Part shown: positions 48,570 through 56,582 of the stretch, piece after piece | Layout: each line of letters starts with the position of its first letter | Numbering within the stretch: the first letter of the stretch is position 1 | Assembly (NCBI RefSeq): GCF_001648555.1 | Contig: NZ_LQXM01000022.1 | Location: 1-64,000, forward strand | DNA: 64,000 nucleotides | Reading direction: 5' to 3' | From: Rossellomorea aquimaris TF-12 | GTDB taxonomy: Bacteria > Bacillota > Bacilli > Bacillales > Bacillaceae_B | Program-made: the position numbers and the translations under genes | The notes under the pieces: model-generated | What the model was told of the DNA's origin: nothing | Seen by the model: the letters and a program-made list of their open reading frames with translations, nothing else | The model's database searches: none

Positions 48570-48929
48570 ATGGATAAAGTACCATTTGGTCATTGCCCCA
48601 CCAATAAAAAAAACTGTGTAAGCACAATTGATCTTACGTCATATCATAAAATATCACCCCTTCCGTTCAACGGGAACCCTCAAAGCATTAAAGGGACTAT
48701 TTTAGATGCATTGGGGAAATGTGGTCAATACGAAATACAGGAAGAAAAGCCTGAGTACATTCACGCTGTGTTTAAATCCAAGTGGTTTAAATTCAAAGAT
48801 GATTTTGAACTATACATAGACGAAAATAATCGATTAATACACATAAAATCTGCTTCAAGATTAGGTTATTATGATTTTAAAGTTAATCGACAACGAGTTG
48901 AAAGGTTTAAACACTCCTTTATGCAGTAG
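48570..48929 (+). CDS. DUF1499 domain protein
   Basis: A 119-aa protein that fits the DUF1499 pattern: an N-terminal HCPTNKKNCVST, then HKISPLPF, YIHAVFKSKWFKFKDDFELY and the C-terminal IKSASRLGYYDFKVNRQRVE. ATG 48570 follows GAGGAGAG; the open frame begins 12 codons earlier. The family is of unknown function. I do not recall it at this place in B. subtilis, so it may be an accessory insertion after zur. Confidence 0.82.
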   Translation: MDKVPFGHCPTNKKNCVSTIDLTSYHKISPLPFNGNPQSIKGTILDALGKCGQYEIQEEKPEYIHAVFKSKWFKFKDDFELYIDENNRLIHIKSASRLGYYDFKVNRQRVERFKHSFMQ

Positions 48930-48942
48930 GGGGTTAATAGAC

Positions 48943-48977
48943 AAATAAAACCGCCTCTTTCAAGAGACGGTTTTATT
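48943..48977. terminator. Bidirectional terminator between the DUF1499 gene and yqfW
   Basis: The stem AATAAAACCGCCTCTT / AAGAGACGGTTTTATT with one C-A mismatch lies between convergent genes. Confidence 0.88.
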
Positions 48978-48986
48978 TTGTGTAAT

Positions 48987-49547
48987 TTACTTGAGCCAAT
49001 TTTGAACCCACTGGTTAGCTTCAAGCCAGTTATCTACTCTAATGACTCCGTTAGGAACAGGGTTTTGATTGTACGGTGTATTAAACAGCACAACTGGAAT
49101 GTCTAATTCTTCGTGGATTGTTACAGCGTTATCATGTTTATCTTCGAAGAAAATATCTACAGCATGTTTTTTTGCTGTTGCAATTTTGTTATGGGAACCA
49201 ATTAATTCTATATGATGATACTTCAAATCTTTATCATCAAACCATTCTTTCGTTAATTGGATTAAGTCGGATCTTCTCGCACTAATAAAAAACAACTCAT
49301 GTTCTTCTTTCCATTGATCTAAGATTTGCTTGGCCCCTTCTGCTAACGGGGACTGTTTGTATATGTTTGGCTCAGCTTCCTTAAACCAGCTGCCAAATTC
49401 TTGAGGAGATATATTTAAAACTTCTGTTAATTCGTATTGAGTGATATCTTCAATGGATAAACTCAAGTTAAAGAAATCATTTATATGTGGTATTAAGGAT
49501 TCGGGTGAAGTGACCGTTCCATCAATGTCAATTCCAAAGCGTTTCAT
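48987..49547 (-). CDS. yqfW: YqfW, HAD-family nucleotidase-like protein
   Basis: A HAD phosphatase related to 5'(3')-deoxyribonucleotidases. Motif I FGIDIDGTVTSPE (D7 and D9), motif II region LFFISARRSD, motif III/IV region IFFEDKHDNA; 186 aa. The ATG on the minus strand has GAGCTTGATG upstream, a weak ribosome site. The exact substrate is unknown. Position near zur and yqfX matches B. subtilis. Confidence 0.87.
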   Translation of the reverse strand: MKRFGIDIDGTVTSPESLIPHINDFFNLSLSIEDITQYELTEVLNISPQEFGSWFKEAEPNIYKQSPLAEGAKQILDQWKEEHELFFISARRSDLIQLTKEWFDDKDLKYHHIELIGSHNKIATAKKHAVDIFFEDKHDNAVTIHEELDIPVVLFNTPYNQNPVPNGVIRVDNWLEANQWVQNWLK

Positions 49548-49758
49548 TTACATCAAGCTCCTCTTATAAAAACTCCTTCAATTTTATCACAAGTGCCGCC
49601 ATCTTATCCACGTCGTTTGATAAATTAACCTAAATGAAAATGTACATAATCCATACGTCTAAAGAACATAACAAAAATGACAAACATTAGCATAGTAAAA
49701 TAACTTATGTAACAAACAATAAGAAGGCTCCCGAACACAGAAAGTGAGGGATTGCTGT

Positions 49759-50142
49759 ATGGGTGAAGAACGACGCGAATTGAATAGCGTTGATCGAAAT
49801 CTACAAGATATTGATGTGTATTACGACAATCCAGAAACAGATGTGAATGAACGCGAGTACCGAGAAGAAACAGCAGCAGAAATCGCTGCACCAATGAATG
49901 TTAGCCGTGATTTTGAAAATGATTCAGTAGAAGAATCTACAACCTCAGGTCGTGTTTTAGGATATTCTTCACTTGCCTTGTCCATTCTATCCTTGTTTAT
50001 ACTTCCTGTCATAATGGGAGCAGCGGGAATAGTGTTAGGATTTGTGGCTAGAAGACGTGGAGCTGAAATGCTTGGGGCTTGGGCTATTGGAATTGGAGCA
50101 GTTTCGATTATTGTTGGGCTATTTGTTTTACCATTCTTTTAA
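49759..50142 (+). CDS. yqfX: YqfX-like membrane protein
   Basis: A 127-aa protein with an acidic, hydrophilic N-terminus (about 1-65) and two C-terminal membrane segments (about 70-97 and 103-126) linked by VARRRGAEMLG, the pattern of YqfX/DUF4190-like proteins. ATG 49759 follows GTGAGGG; a GTG at 49744 is in frame but overlaps the ribosome site. Function is unknown. It lies between yqfW and ispG as in B. subtilis. Confidence 0.82.
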   Translation: MGEERRELNSVDRNLQDIDVYYDNPETDVNEREYREETAAEIAAPMNVSRDFENDSVEESTTSGRVLGYSSLALSILSLFILPVIMGAAGIVLGFVARRRGAEMLGAWAIGIGAVSIIVGLFVLPFF

Positions 50143-50182
50143 AAAGAATGTTTCGTTAAAATTGGGAGCATTTTAACGAAAA

Positions 50183-50212
50183 AAAGAGGACTGATGTAAA
50201 TCAGTCCTCTTT
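50183..50212. terminator. Terminator shared by yqfX and ispG
   Basis: A 13-bp perfect stem AAAGAGGACTGAT / ATCAGTCCTCTTT around GTAA. The minus strand reads into a long T-run, so it mainly serves ispG. A second hairpin, TTTCGTTAAAAT / ATTTTAACGAAA, lies at 50152-50180. Confidence 0.85.
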
Positions 50213-50226
50213 ACTTGAACAGAATA

Positions 50227-51339
50227 TTATACCTCTTGTTCTTTTTTTTCCGCTTCTTGTTTAGCAAAGTATTCCTCTGCTATTTTATCTATTTCTTTCT
50301 TTAATTCCTCTACCATGGTTTCTTCAGGTACTTTTCGAACGGTTTTCCCTTTACGGAAAAGTAATCCCTCACCACGTGCACCGGCGATTCCAATATCTGC
50401 TTCTCTCGCTTCACCAGGACCATTAACCGCACAACCTAATACTGCTACTTTAATAGGAGCTTTAATGGTTGAGATGTATTCTTCCACTTCATTTGCAATG
50501 GAAATGAGGTCAATTTCAATTCGTCCACATGTAGGACATGAAATTAATGTAGCGGCATTTGATGCTAATCCAAATGACTTTAATAATTCTCTCGCTACTT
50601 TTACTTCTTCAACAGGATCCGCACTTAAAGAAATACGTAGAGTATTTCCAATCCCTAAACTTAAAATCGCACCTAATCCAGCAGCACTCTTAACAGTACC
50701 TGCAAACAGTGTTCCAGACTCTGTGATACCTAAGTGTAGAGGGTAATCAAAGGCCTTAGCAGCTTTCGTGTAGGCTTCAATTGCTAAATTAACATCAGAT
50801 GCCTTCATTGAGACAATAATGTCGTGAAAATCAAGATCTTCGAGGATCTTAATGTGGTGCAGGGCGCTTTCAACCATACCATCTGCAGTTGGGTAGCCAT
50901 ATTTTTCAAGAATTTTTCTTTCTAAACTTCCTGCATTAACACCAATACGAATAGGAATCCCTTTTTCTTTTGCAGCTTTTACAACAGCTTCAACTTTTTC
51001 ACGACGACCGATATTACCAGGGTTTATACGGATTTTATCAGCGCCTCCTTCAATTGCTTTGAGGGCTAATTTATAGTCAAAATGTATATCGACAACTAAA
51101 GGGATATTGATTTGTTTTTTGATGTCAGCAATGGCGTCTGCAGCACGTTCATCAGGACACGCAACGCGGACTACTTGACAGCCTGCTTCCTCTAGACGAT
51201 GTATTTCTTTTACAGTAGCTTCAACATCATGTGTTTTGGTTGTGGTCATACTTTGAATCACTAGTTCGTTGTTACCACCAATGGTTAAATCTCCGACTTT
51301 TACAGGACGGGTTTTTGTACGATGTATAATTTCACTCAA
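50227..51339 (-). CDS. ispG: IspG (GcpE), 4-hydroxy-3-methylbut-2-en-1-yl diphosphate synthase
   Basis: The sixth step of the MEP isoprenoid pathway, an iron-sulfur enzyme. TIM-barrel part with [13 protein letters not shown] and [10 protein letters not shown], and cluster cysteines in [13 protein letters not shown] and [12 protein letters not shown]; 370 aa. The ATG on the minus strand follows AAAGGAGCGA. It is monocistronic with a terminator at 50183-50212. Confidence 0.96.
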   Translation of the reverse strand: MSEIIHRTKTRPVKVGDLTIGGNNELVIQSMTTTKTHDVEATVKEIHRLEEAGCQVVRVACPDERAADAIADIKKQINIPLVVDIHFDYKLALKAIEGGADKIRINPGNIGRREKVEAVVKAAKEKGIPIRIGVNAGSLERKILEKYGYPTADGMVESALHHIKILEDLDFHDIIVSMKASDVNLAIEAYTKAAKAFDYPLHLGITESGTLFAGTVKSAAGLGAILSLGIGNTLRISLSADPVEEVKVARELLKSFGLASNAATLISCPTCGRIEIDLISIANEVEEYISTIKAPIKVAVLGCAVNGPGEAREADIGIAGARGEGLLFRKGKTVRKVPEETMVEELKKEIDKIAEEYFAKQEAEKKEQEV

Positions 51340-51455
51340 GTGTAATTCGCTCCTTTAGAAAGGTTCTTCAACTATACATTATAAGTAATACGAAGCAATT
51401 GTAACAGTGTTTTGTGTATATTGACAAGAAATAGGTGTTTTTTTATGACAGTTGA

Positions 51456-51815
51456 CTATTGATATTGGGGAATCTTGTATGTTTTTCCAATTTGGATCTT
51501 AGAAGGGGGAACTTCATTCAGTTCTTCAAAATCAGAAATAACCTGTTCAATCGATACAGGAAGAGAATCATTCAGGGATTCTTCAACAAGACTAAGAACT
51601 GTGTCCCCAGGCTTCACTTCAATCTCAATAAATGGAATCGATGAGGAAGTATCTATAATGTTTTCATGGGATTGGGCAGGAATGACTTCCTGATTTTGAT
51701 CAAGAGTGCCAGTGGCTGTTTCCTTGTATAGTAGCCTTAAGGTGCCCTTATTTAAATCATAATAGACACTATACAGAAGAATAAGAATACCGAAGAAGAT
51801 GATCATCCTTTTCAT
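51456..51815 (-). CDS. yqfZ: YqfZ-like LysM domain protein
   Basis: A 119-aa protein with an N-terminal signal or anchor (about 3-19), a linker, and a C-terminal LysM-type domain (about 66-117, EVKPGDTVLSLVEESL and IQIGKTYKIPQY) that should bind peptidoglycan. In B. subtilis YqfZ is a sporulation-time gene next to ispG, and the place is the same here. AGGAGG precedes the ATG on the minus strand. Confidence 0.83.
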   Translation of the reverse strand: MKRMIIFFGILILLYSVYYDLNKGTLRLLYKETATGTLDQNQEVIPAQSHENIIDTSSSIPFIEIEVKPGDTVLSLVEESLNDSLPVSIEQVISDFEELNEVPPSKIQIGKTYKIPQYQ

Positions 51816-52172
51816 AAAAATCTAAATCCTCCTACTATCATTAAGATTAGAAAGTGAAGATGAAGAAGTTTCATTAGTTGTCGATATTAAATTCTTTGCG
51901 GTTTTAGTAGTTTGTACGAGTAGAAAGTAATGCAAGATCTTTCCAAGTCATTAACAATATATTCGCCATTCTAAGCTTCCTTTCCTACATACTTTTCAAT
52001 TTATCTTTTTGCAAGGTTCTTTTCGAAAACTATGTTGCAATAAACAAAGCAAGTAGTTGTTGATTAAAGTGAGAGGAGCTCGTTTTTTAGCAGGATGTGA
52101 GTTGAGTCACTTTAGGATAAGCGGAGAAGAATTGACAGATCCATAGAAGATGATGTTTTTAAAACAACATCT
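51816..52172. other. Gap after yqfZ: repeat remnant and a tiny frame
   Basis: The stretch holds a 21-codon minus-strand frame with a good ribosome site at 51904-51969 and the decayed repeat at 52039-52107. Nothing else was recognised. The region looks degenerate. Confidence 0.45.
52039..52107 (-). repeat. Decayed copy of the interspersed repeat, reverse orientation
   Basis: AAAGCAAGTAGTTGTTGATT, then GAGAGGAGCTCG and TGTGAGTTGAGTCACTTTAG follow, in order, the reverse complement of the right half of the copy at 25362-25512 (AAGCAAGTAGTGGTTGATT, GAGAGGTTCTCG, CGTGAGTTGAGCCTCCTCGG). Confidence 0.7.
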
Positions 52173-52323
52173 ATGCGAAAATAGAAACGTTAGCCAGTAC
52201 AGAACAATTATTAACAGCATTTGAAGAACAACTTATTAAAGTGAAAATACTCATACTAAAGGTGAACAATTATTAGTTGTATCCAGTCAATTAACGGGAC
52301 TGAGCAAACAATTTAAAGTATAG
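52173..52323 (+). pseudogene. Frameshifted remnant of a Spo0E-like small phosphatase gene
   Basis: ATG 52173 is followed by two frames that join if one A is restored in each of two A-runs (near 52178-52181 and 52243-52246). The joined product is about 50 aa, contains TEQLLTAFEEQLIKVKN and ends GEQLLVVSSQLTGLSKQF before TAG. This resembles the short Spo0E family of aspartyl-phosphate phosphatases, although the SQELD signature would be altered. The family call is tentative. Confidence 0.4.
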
Positions 52324-52443
52324 AATCTTTGACGTTCAATAGTTTTAATATTATTGAAGAAGGGTTTTGACCTCTTCCGAATAATTTTTCAGGAAGCCTT
52401 TACGCTGCTTGAGTTGAACAGGAGCATTTATTAGCAAATTATT

Positions 52444-52475
52444 AAGAACCCCCCAAAAAAACTTGGGGGGTTCTT
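52444..52475. terminator. Terminator after yqgB
   Basis: The stem AAGAACCCCCCAA / TTGGGGGGTTCTT with a short A-rich loop. On the minus strand the loop and tail are T-rich, ending yqgB. Confidence 0.8.
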
Positions 52476-52484
52476 TGATTAGTT

Positions 52485-53261
52485 TTAATTTGAAGACGTT
52501 TTTCTTTGAGGGATTTCTTTAATTGCCAGGTACAGTACTATTGTAATTACCAACCAATCTAACAGTGGTGCTGCCGCAATAAACGTTTGTAATAATTTCA
52601 TAAGGGTAAAAAACAAGGTAGAAACAGTAGCTGAATAGGCAGTCATTCTCCAACTTTGACGATAATTTACTTTTCGTTTAAGTAAATTGCCAATGGCTAC
52701 ACCAATAATTGCAAAAATGGTTACTTTTAAAAATGTCATCCCAGAAGTGAATATGTAAAGAATAAACAAGGAAACTGGAATCAGAATCCACTTTAGTGAA
52801 CTCATAGAGTCAATAAACTCAATGAGAGTTTCATTGGTGATGACAAGATCGTCAAATAAATCATAAGAGGAGGATTGTACGTTTCCATCATTGATAAAGA
52901 CAAAACTGTCATGAAGTAATGCAACAGTATTTTCGTTTTTATTTAGATCCGACTCATTCATTTTACCGGTGTCATCTAAAATGATGATTAGGTGATCTCG
53001 TTCAATGGTTATAGGCTTACTTGTTTCAGAGTTTAAGTTACCATTTTCAATTGTAAATGGTGGTAACTCATTTACTAATGAATCCTTAACTTCTTGCATT
53101 GAAGTAGTTGCAAATAAGGTGAACTGAAGTGCAACAGGAATGATGGAAATAAGTGCTAATAAAAACACATAGCGAATCGTCTTACCAATCCCTTGGAATC
53201 GGAATTTAGCTATATCCTTTGGGGAATAGATACTCTTATAAAGTTGTTGAAAAACATTCAT
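52485..53261 (-). CDS. yqgB: YqgB, DUF1189 family membrane protein
   Basis: A DUF1189 membrane protein with an N-terminal amphipathic part (MNVFQQLYKSIYSPKDIAKF), a first membrane segment (about 30-50), a large extracytoplasmic loop (about 55-150) and four further membrane segments (about 155-245); 258 aa. AAAGGAGAAGA precedes the ATG on the minus strand. Function unknown. The place upstream of yqgC-sodA fits B. subtilis yqgB. Confidence 0.85.
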   Translation of the reverse strand: MNVFQQLYKSIYSPKDIAKFRFQGIGKTIRYVFLLALISIIPVALQFTLFATTSMQEVKDSLVNELPPFTIENGNLNSETSKPITIERDHLIIILDDTGKMNESDLNKNENTVALLHDSFVFINDGNVQSSSYDLFDDLVITNETLIEFIDSMSSLKWILIPVSLFILYIFTSGMTFLKVTIFAIIGVAIGNLLKRKVNYRQSWRMTAYSATVSTLFFTLMKLLQTFIAAAPLLDWLVITIVLYLAIKEIPQRKTSSN

Positions 53262-53354
53262 TTAGTTTCTTCTCCTTTCTTGCATACCATATCTATTTTA
53301 TGCTTGTCTGATTACTTCAGCAAGTGCGGAAAAAATATTATATTAATTATTGTT

Positions 53355-53434
53355 TGTAACACAAATGTAACATTAGGGTAGTTTTATTAACGTAATGTAA
53401 ATTTGGTGTAAAAAGTATTTACGTTTTCTATAAA
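53355..53434 (+). promoter_or_regulatory. Candidate PhoP-controlled promoter of the Na/Pi symporter
   Basis: TGTAACA occurs twice 11 bp apart (53355, 53366), and TGTAAAT and TGTAAAA again 11 bp apart (53396, 53407), 30 bp further on. This recalls the PhoP box of TTAACA-like hexamers at 11-bp intervals. TATAAA (53429-53434) would be the -10 box; no normal -35 box is present, as in activated promoters. Confidence 0.5.
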
Positions 53435-53499
53435 ATAGTTTAATAATGATATGGGGTTTTTGTTGTTTAATGTCGAAAATTTAAGTAGGGGTTGAAAAA

Positions 53500-55128
53500 A
53501 TGGAATTAAATTGGCAAGAAATGTTGTTTCAGTTCTTTGGAGGACTTGGTATATTTCTCTTTGGAATAAAGTATATGGGGGACGGACTTCAAAAGTCTGC
53601 TGGTGAACGTTTAAAGGAAATCCTTGATAAGTTCACAACCAATCCATTCATGGGTGTTCTTGCGGGTATTTTTGTTACCATCTTGATCCAGTCCAGTAGT
53701 GGGACGACGGTTATCGTAGTTGGTTTAGTAAGTGCAGGATTTATGACTCTTAGACAAGCGATCGGAGTTATAATGGGGGCAAATATCGGTACAACGGTAA
53801 CGGCGTTTATCATTGGGATCGACATTGGTGAATATGCACTTCCAATTATTGCAGTTGGTACGATCATGCTGTTCTTCTTTAAAAACAAAAAAGTGCATAA
53901 CTTTGGTCAGATGATTTTTGGTTTTGGAGCATTATTCTATGGATTAGAATTAATGGGTGGAGGAATGAAGCCTCTTCGTTCTCTTGAAGCTTTTCATGAT
54001 TTAACGGTTAGCATGAGTGATAACCCTATCCTTGGAGTTGTTATTGGTACTTTGTTTACCGTTATTGTTCAAAGTTCATCTGCAACAATTGGTATCCTAC
54101 AAGAGCTATACAGTTCTAACCTTGTTGATATTCAAGCTGGATTACCAATTCTTTTTGGAGATAATATAGGTACAACCATTACAGCAGTTTTAGCAGCACT
54201 TGGTGCTTCAGTAGCAGCCAGACGTGCCGCAGCTGTTCACGTGCTATTTAATTTAATTGGAACAACAATATTTCTCATCATTTTACCGTTTTTCACAAAG
54301 TTTGTTCTGTTTTTACAATCTACATTTAATTTAAATGAACCGATGACGATCGCTTTCGCCCACGGATCATTTAATTTAACAAATACAATCATTCAATTCC
54401 CGTTCATAGCATTACTAGCGGTTATTGTTACAAAGTTGATTCCAGGTCAGGATTCAATCGTAGATTATAATTCAAAGCATCTAGATCCAATGTTCATAGA
54501 ACAATCTCCTTCCATTGCTTTAGGACAAGCAAAAGAAGAAGTACTACGTATGGGTCAATTTGCCGTTAAAGGGTTGGAAGAAACAAATGAATTCTTAAAG
54601 TCCAAGAGCTCGAAAAATGCTGAAGCAGCTTATCAAATAGAAGGTGCTATCAATAATCTTGATAAGAAAATTACAAACTATCTAGTTGATCTTTCTTCAG
54701 CTCCGTTATCGGATTCTGAATCAGAGAGACATTCTATATTAATGGATACGGTGCGAGATATCGAGCGTGTAGGAGATCATTTTGAAAATATTGTTGAGCT
54801 AGTAGAATATCAACAAACGAACAAAGTAAAGATAACTCCTGATGCTATGAATGATCTTGAGGTCATGTTCAGCTTAACAATTGAGACAGTTGAAAAAGCA
54901 CTTAAATCTTTAGATTTAAATGATACGGACATTGCTAGAGAAGTTGCTGAAAAAGAAGATCAAATTGATAAGATGGAAAGAAAGCTTCGTAAACAACATA
55001 TCTTACGACTGAATGAAGGAAAATGTTCAGGTCAAGCTGGTATTGTGTTTGTGGACATCATTAGTAACTTAGAACGTATTGGCGATCATGCTGTTAATAT
55101 AGCTGAAGCTGTATTAGGAGAAGAATAA
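53500..55128 (+). CDS. Na+/phosphate symporter with C-terminal PhoU-like domain
   Basis: A NptA-type Na/Pi cotransporter. Two family repeats with TILIQSSSGTTVIVVGL and TVIVQSSSATIGILQ and the paired MGANIGTTVTA and FGDNIGTTITA lie in about eight membrane segments (1-320). A PhoU-like helical domain follows (about 345-540, MDTVRDIERVGDHFENI and NLERIGDHAVNIAEA); 542 aa. PhoP-like repeats upstream and the pst operon 7 kb away suggest a role in phosphate uptake. A start at ATG 53500 follows TAGGGGTTG. Confidence 0.88.
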   Translation: MELNWQEMLFQFFGGLGIFLFGIKYMGDGLQKSAGERLKEILDKFTTNPFMGVLAGIFVTILIQSSSGTTVIVVGLVSAGFMTLRQAIGVIMGANIGTTVTAFIIGIDIGEYALPIIAVGTIMLFFFKNKKVHNFGQMIFGFGALFYGLELMGGGMKPLRSLEAFHDLTVSMSDNPILGVVIGTLFTVIVQSSSATIGILQELYSSNLVDIQAGLPILFGDNIGTTITAVLAALGASVAARRAAAVHVLFNLIGTTIFLIILPFFTKFVLFLQSTFNLNEPMTIAFAHGSFNLTNTIIQFPFIALLAVIVTKLIPGQDSIVDYNSKHLDPMFIEQSPSIALGQAKEEVLRMGQFAVKGLEETNEFLKSKSSKNAEAAYQIEGAINNLDKKITNYLVDLSSAPLSDSESERHSILMDTVRDIERVGDHFENIVELVEYQQTNKVKITPDAMNDLEVMFSLTIETVEKALKSLDLNDTDIAREVAEKEDQIDKMERKLRKQHILRLNEGKCSGQAGIVFVDIISNLERIGDHAVNIAEAVLGEE

Positions 55129-55136
55129 ATAAATGG

Positions 55137-55184
55137 ACTGACCCACTTGATTATTATTATTGTCTTTTGGGTCAGTTTTTTTTA
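55137..55184 (+). terminator. Terminator after the Na/Pi symporter gene
   Basis: ACTGACCCA (55137-55145) pairs with TGGGTCAGT (55168-55176) over a 22-nt loop and is followed by eight T residues. Confidence 0.85.
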
Positions 55185-55207
55185 TACTTTAACAGAGGTG
55201 TTAAAAC

Positions 55208-55687
55208 ATGGAAATTTTATATTGGAGTATTATTATCGCTTTAATGATATTAGCTTTTGTTGGATTAATTTATCCTATATTACCAAGTGTTCTTCTCTTG
55301 TTGGCCAGTTTTATTGTTTATGGAATCCTATTTTCATTTGCTCCATTTAGTTGGTTGTTTTGGACAGTACAAGTTTTATTTGTATTACTTCTCTTTGGTG
55401 CTGACTATATGGCAAATCTTATCGGGGTTAAGAGGTTCGGGGGTTCAAGAGCAGGGATCTGGGGTAGTACCATTGGCTTGTTAATAGGTCCGTTTGTCAT
55501 ACCAGTCATCGGAATAATAATAGGTCCTTTCTTAGGGGCGATTATAGGAGAAATAATTGTACATAAAACAAATTTCAAGAGAGCAGTAAAAGTAGGGATT
55601 GGTTCAGTAATCGGATTTGTTTCCAGTGTTTTTACAAAAGGACTGATTCAAATTGTCATGGTATTATACTTTTTCTTTTCAATTTAA
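55208..55687 (+). CDS. yqgC: YqgC, DUF456 family membrane protein
   Basis: A DUF456 integral membrane protein with four to five membrane segments and glycine-rich loops (RAGIWGSTIGLLIGPFVIPV, IIIGPFLGAIIGEII); 159 aa. ATG 55208 follows ACAGAGGTG. It precedes sodA as in B. subtilis. Function is unknown. Confidence 0.88.
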   Translation: MEILYWSIIIALMILAFVGLIYPILPSVLLLLASFIVYGILFSFAPFSWLFWTVQVLFVLLLFGADYMANLIGVKRFGGSRAGIWGSTIGLLIGPFVIPVIGIIIGPFLGAIIGEIIVHKTNFKRAVKVGIGSVIGFVSSVFTKGLIQIVMVLYFFFSI

Positions 55688-55777
55688 CCCTTAACATCTG
55701 AACCAGAGCTTAATGAAAAATGACTAGATGTAGTAAATTAGGGTATTTTATTCTTGTAAGAAGAAGAGGCAAAATAT

Positions 55778-55838
55778 TTGAACAGAAGTAGTAGTTTTGG
55801 TAATCTTATACTGAAACGACTTGAACCCTTATGGTTCA
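55778..55838 (+). promoter_or_regulatory. Promoter and leader hairpin of sodA
   Basis: TTGAAC (55778-55783) and TAATCT (55801-55806) are 17 bp apart. A 6-bp hairpin TGAACC / GGTTCA (55822-55838) lies in the leader before the ribosome site. No PerR or MntR box was recognised. Confidence 0.45.
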
Positions 55839-55867
55839 GGTTCATTCTACATAGGGAGGAATTTATT

Positions 55868-56476
55868 ATGGCTTACGAATTACCACAATTACCTTACGCA
55901 TATGATGCTCTAGAGCCTCATATTGACAAGGACACAATGAACATTCATCACACGAAACATCATAACGCTTACGTAACAAAAGTAAATGATGCACTTCAAG
56001 GTCACGATGATTTATTAAGCAAATCAATTGAAGATCTTGTGTCTAATCTAGACGCGGTTCCTGAAGGTGCCCGTACTGCAGTACGTAATAACGGTGGTGG
56101 ACACGCGAATCACTCTCTATTCTGGACAGTATTATCTCCAAATGGTGGAGGCGCTCCTGCTGGAGAATTAGCAGATGCTATTTCTTCTAAATTCGGAAGC
56201 GTTGATCAATTTAAAGAAGAATTTGCTAATGCTGCTGCTACTCGCTTCGGTTCTGGCTGGGCTTGGCTAGTAGTGAATAATGGTGAATTAGAAGTAACAA
56301 GCACGCCGAATCAAGATAGTCCATTAATGGAAGGTAAAACTCCAATCTTAGGTCTGGACGTTTGGGAGCATGCTTACTATTTAAACTACCAAAACCGTCG
56401 CCCTGATTACATCGGTGCATTTTGGAACGTTGTAAATTGGGATGAAGTTGCAAAACGTTACTCTGCAGCAAAATAA
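55868..56476 (+). CDS. sodA: Superoxide dismutase, Mn type
   Basis: Converts superoxide to hydrogen peroxide and oxygen. Metal ligands are in [23 protein letters not shown] and the C-terminal [16 protein letters not shown]; the tyrosine and glycine residues favouring Mn are in [10 protein letters not shown] and GSGWAWLV; 202 aa. ATG 55868 was chosen because TAGGGAGGAA precedes it and it gives the family start [18 protein letters not shown]. The open frame runs 30 codons further upstream without support. Confidence 0.97.
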   Translation: MAYELPQLPYAYDALEPHIDKDTMNIHHTKHHNAYVTKVNDALQGHDDLLSKSIEDLVSNLDAVPEGARTAVRNNGGGHANHSLFWTVLSPNGGGAPAGELADAISSKFGSVDQFKEEFANAAATRFGSGWAWLVVNNGELEVTSTPNQDSPLMEGKTPILGLDVWEHAYYLNYQNRRPDYIGAFWNVVNWDEVAKRYSAAK

Positions 56477-56494
56477 TTATATAAAGTACGATGA

Positions 56495-56528
56495 AGAGAG
56501 GTTCTTTTTAGAACCTCTCTTTTTTTTG
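56495..56528 (+). terminator. Terminator after sodA
   Basis: An 11-bp perfect stem AGAGAGGTTCT / AGAACCTCTCT around TTTT, then a T-run. Confidence 0.95.
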
Positions 56529-56582
56529 CATAACTTCCCACCCTTTTTCAAAAAATAGGGTTACGTTAAAGGGGAGTTTGAA

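Noticed and set aside
50152..50180. Hairpin TTTCGTTAAAAT / ATTTTAACGAAA after yqfX as the main terminator
   Set aside because: It is followed by A residues on the plus strand and no clean T-run on the minus strand. The adjacent stem at 50183-50212 is the better terminator.
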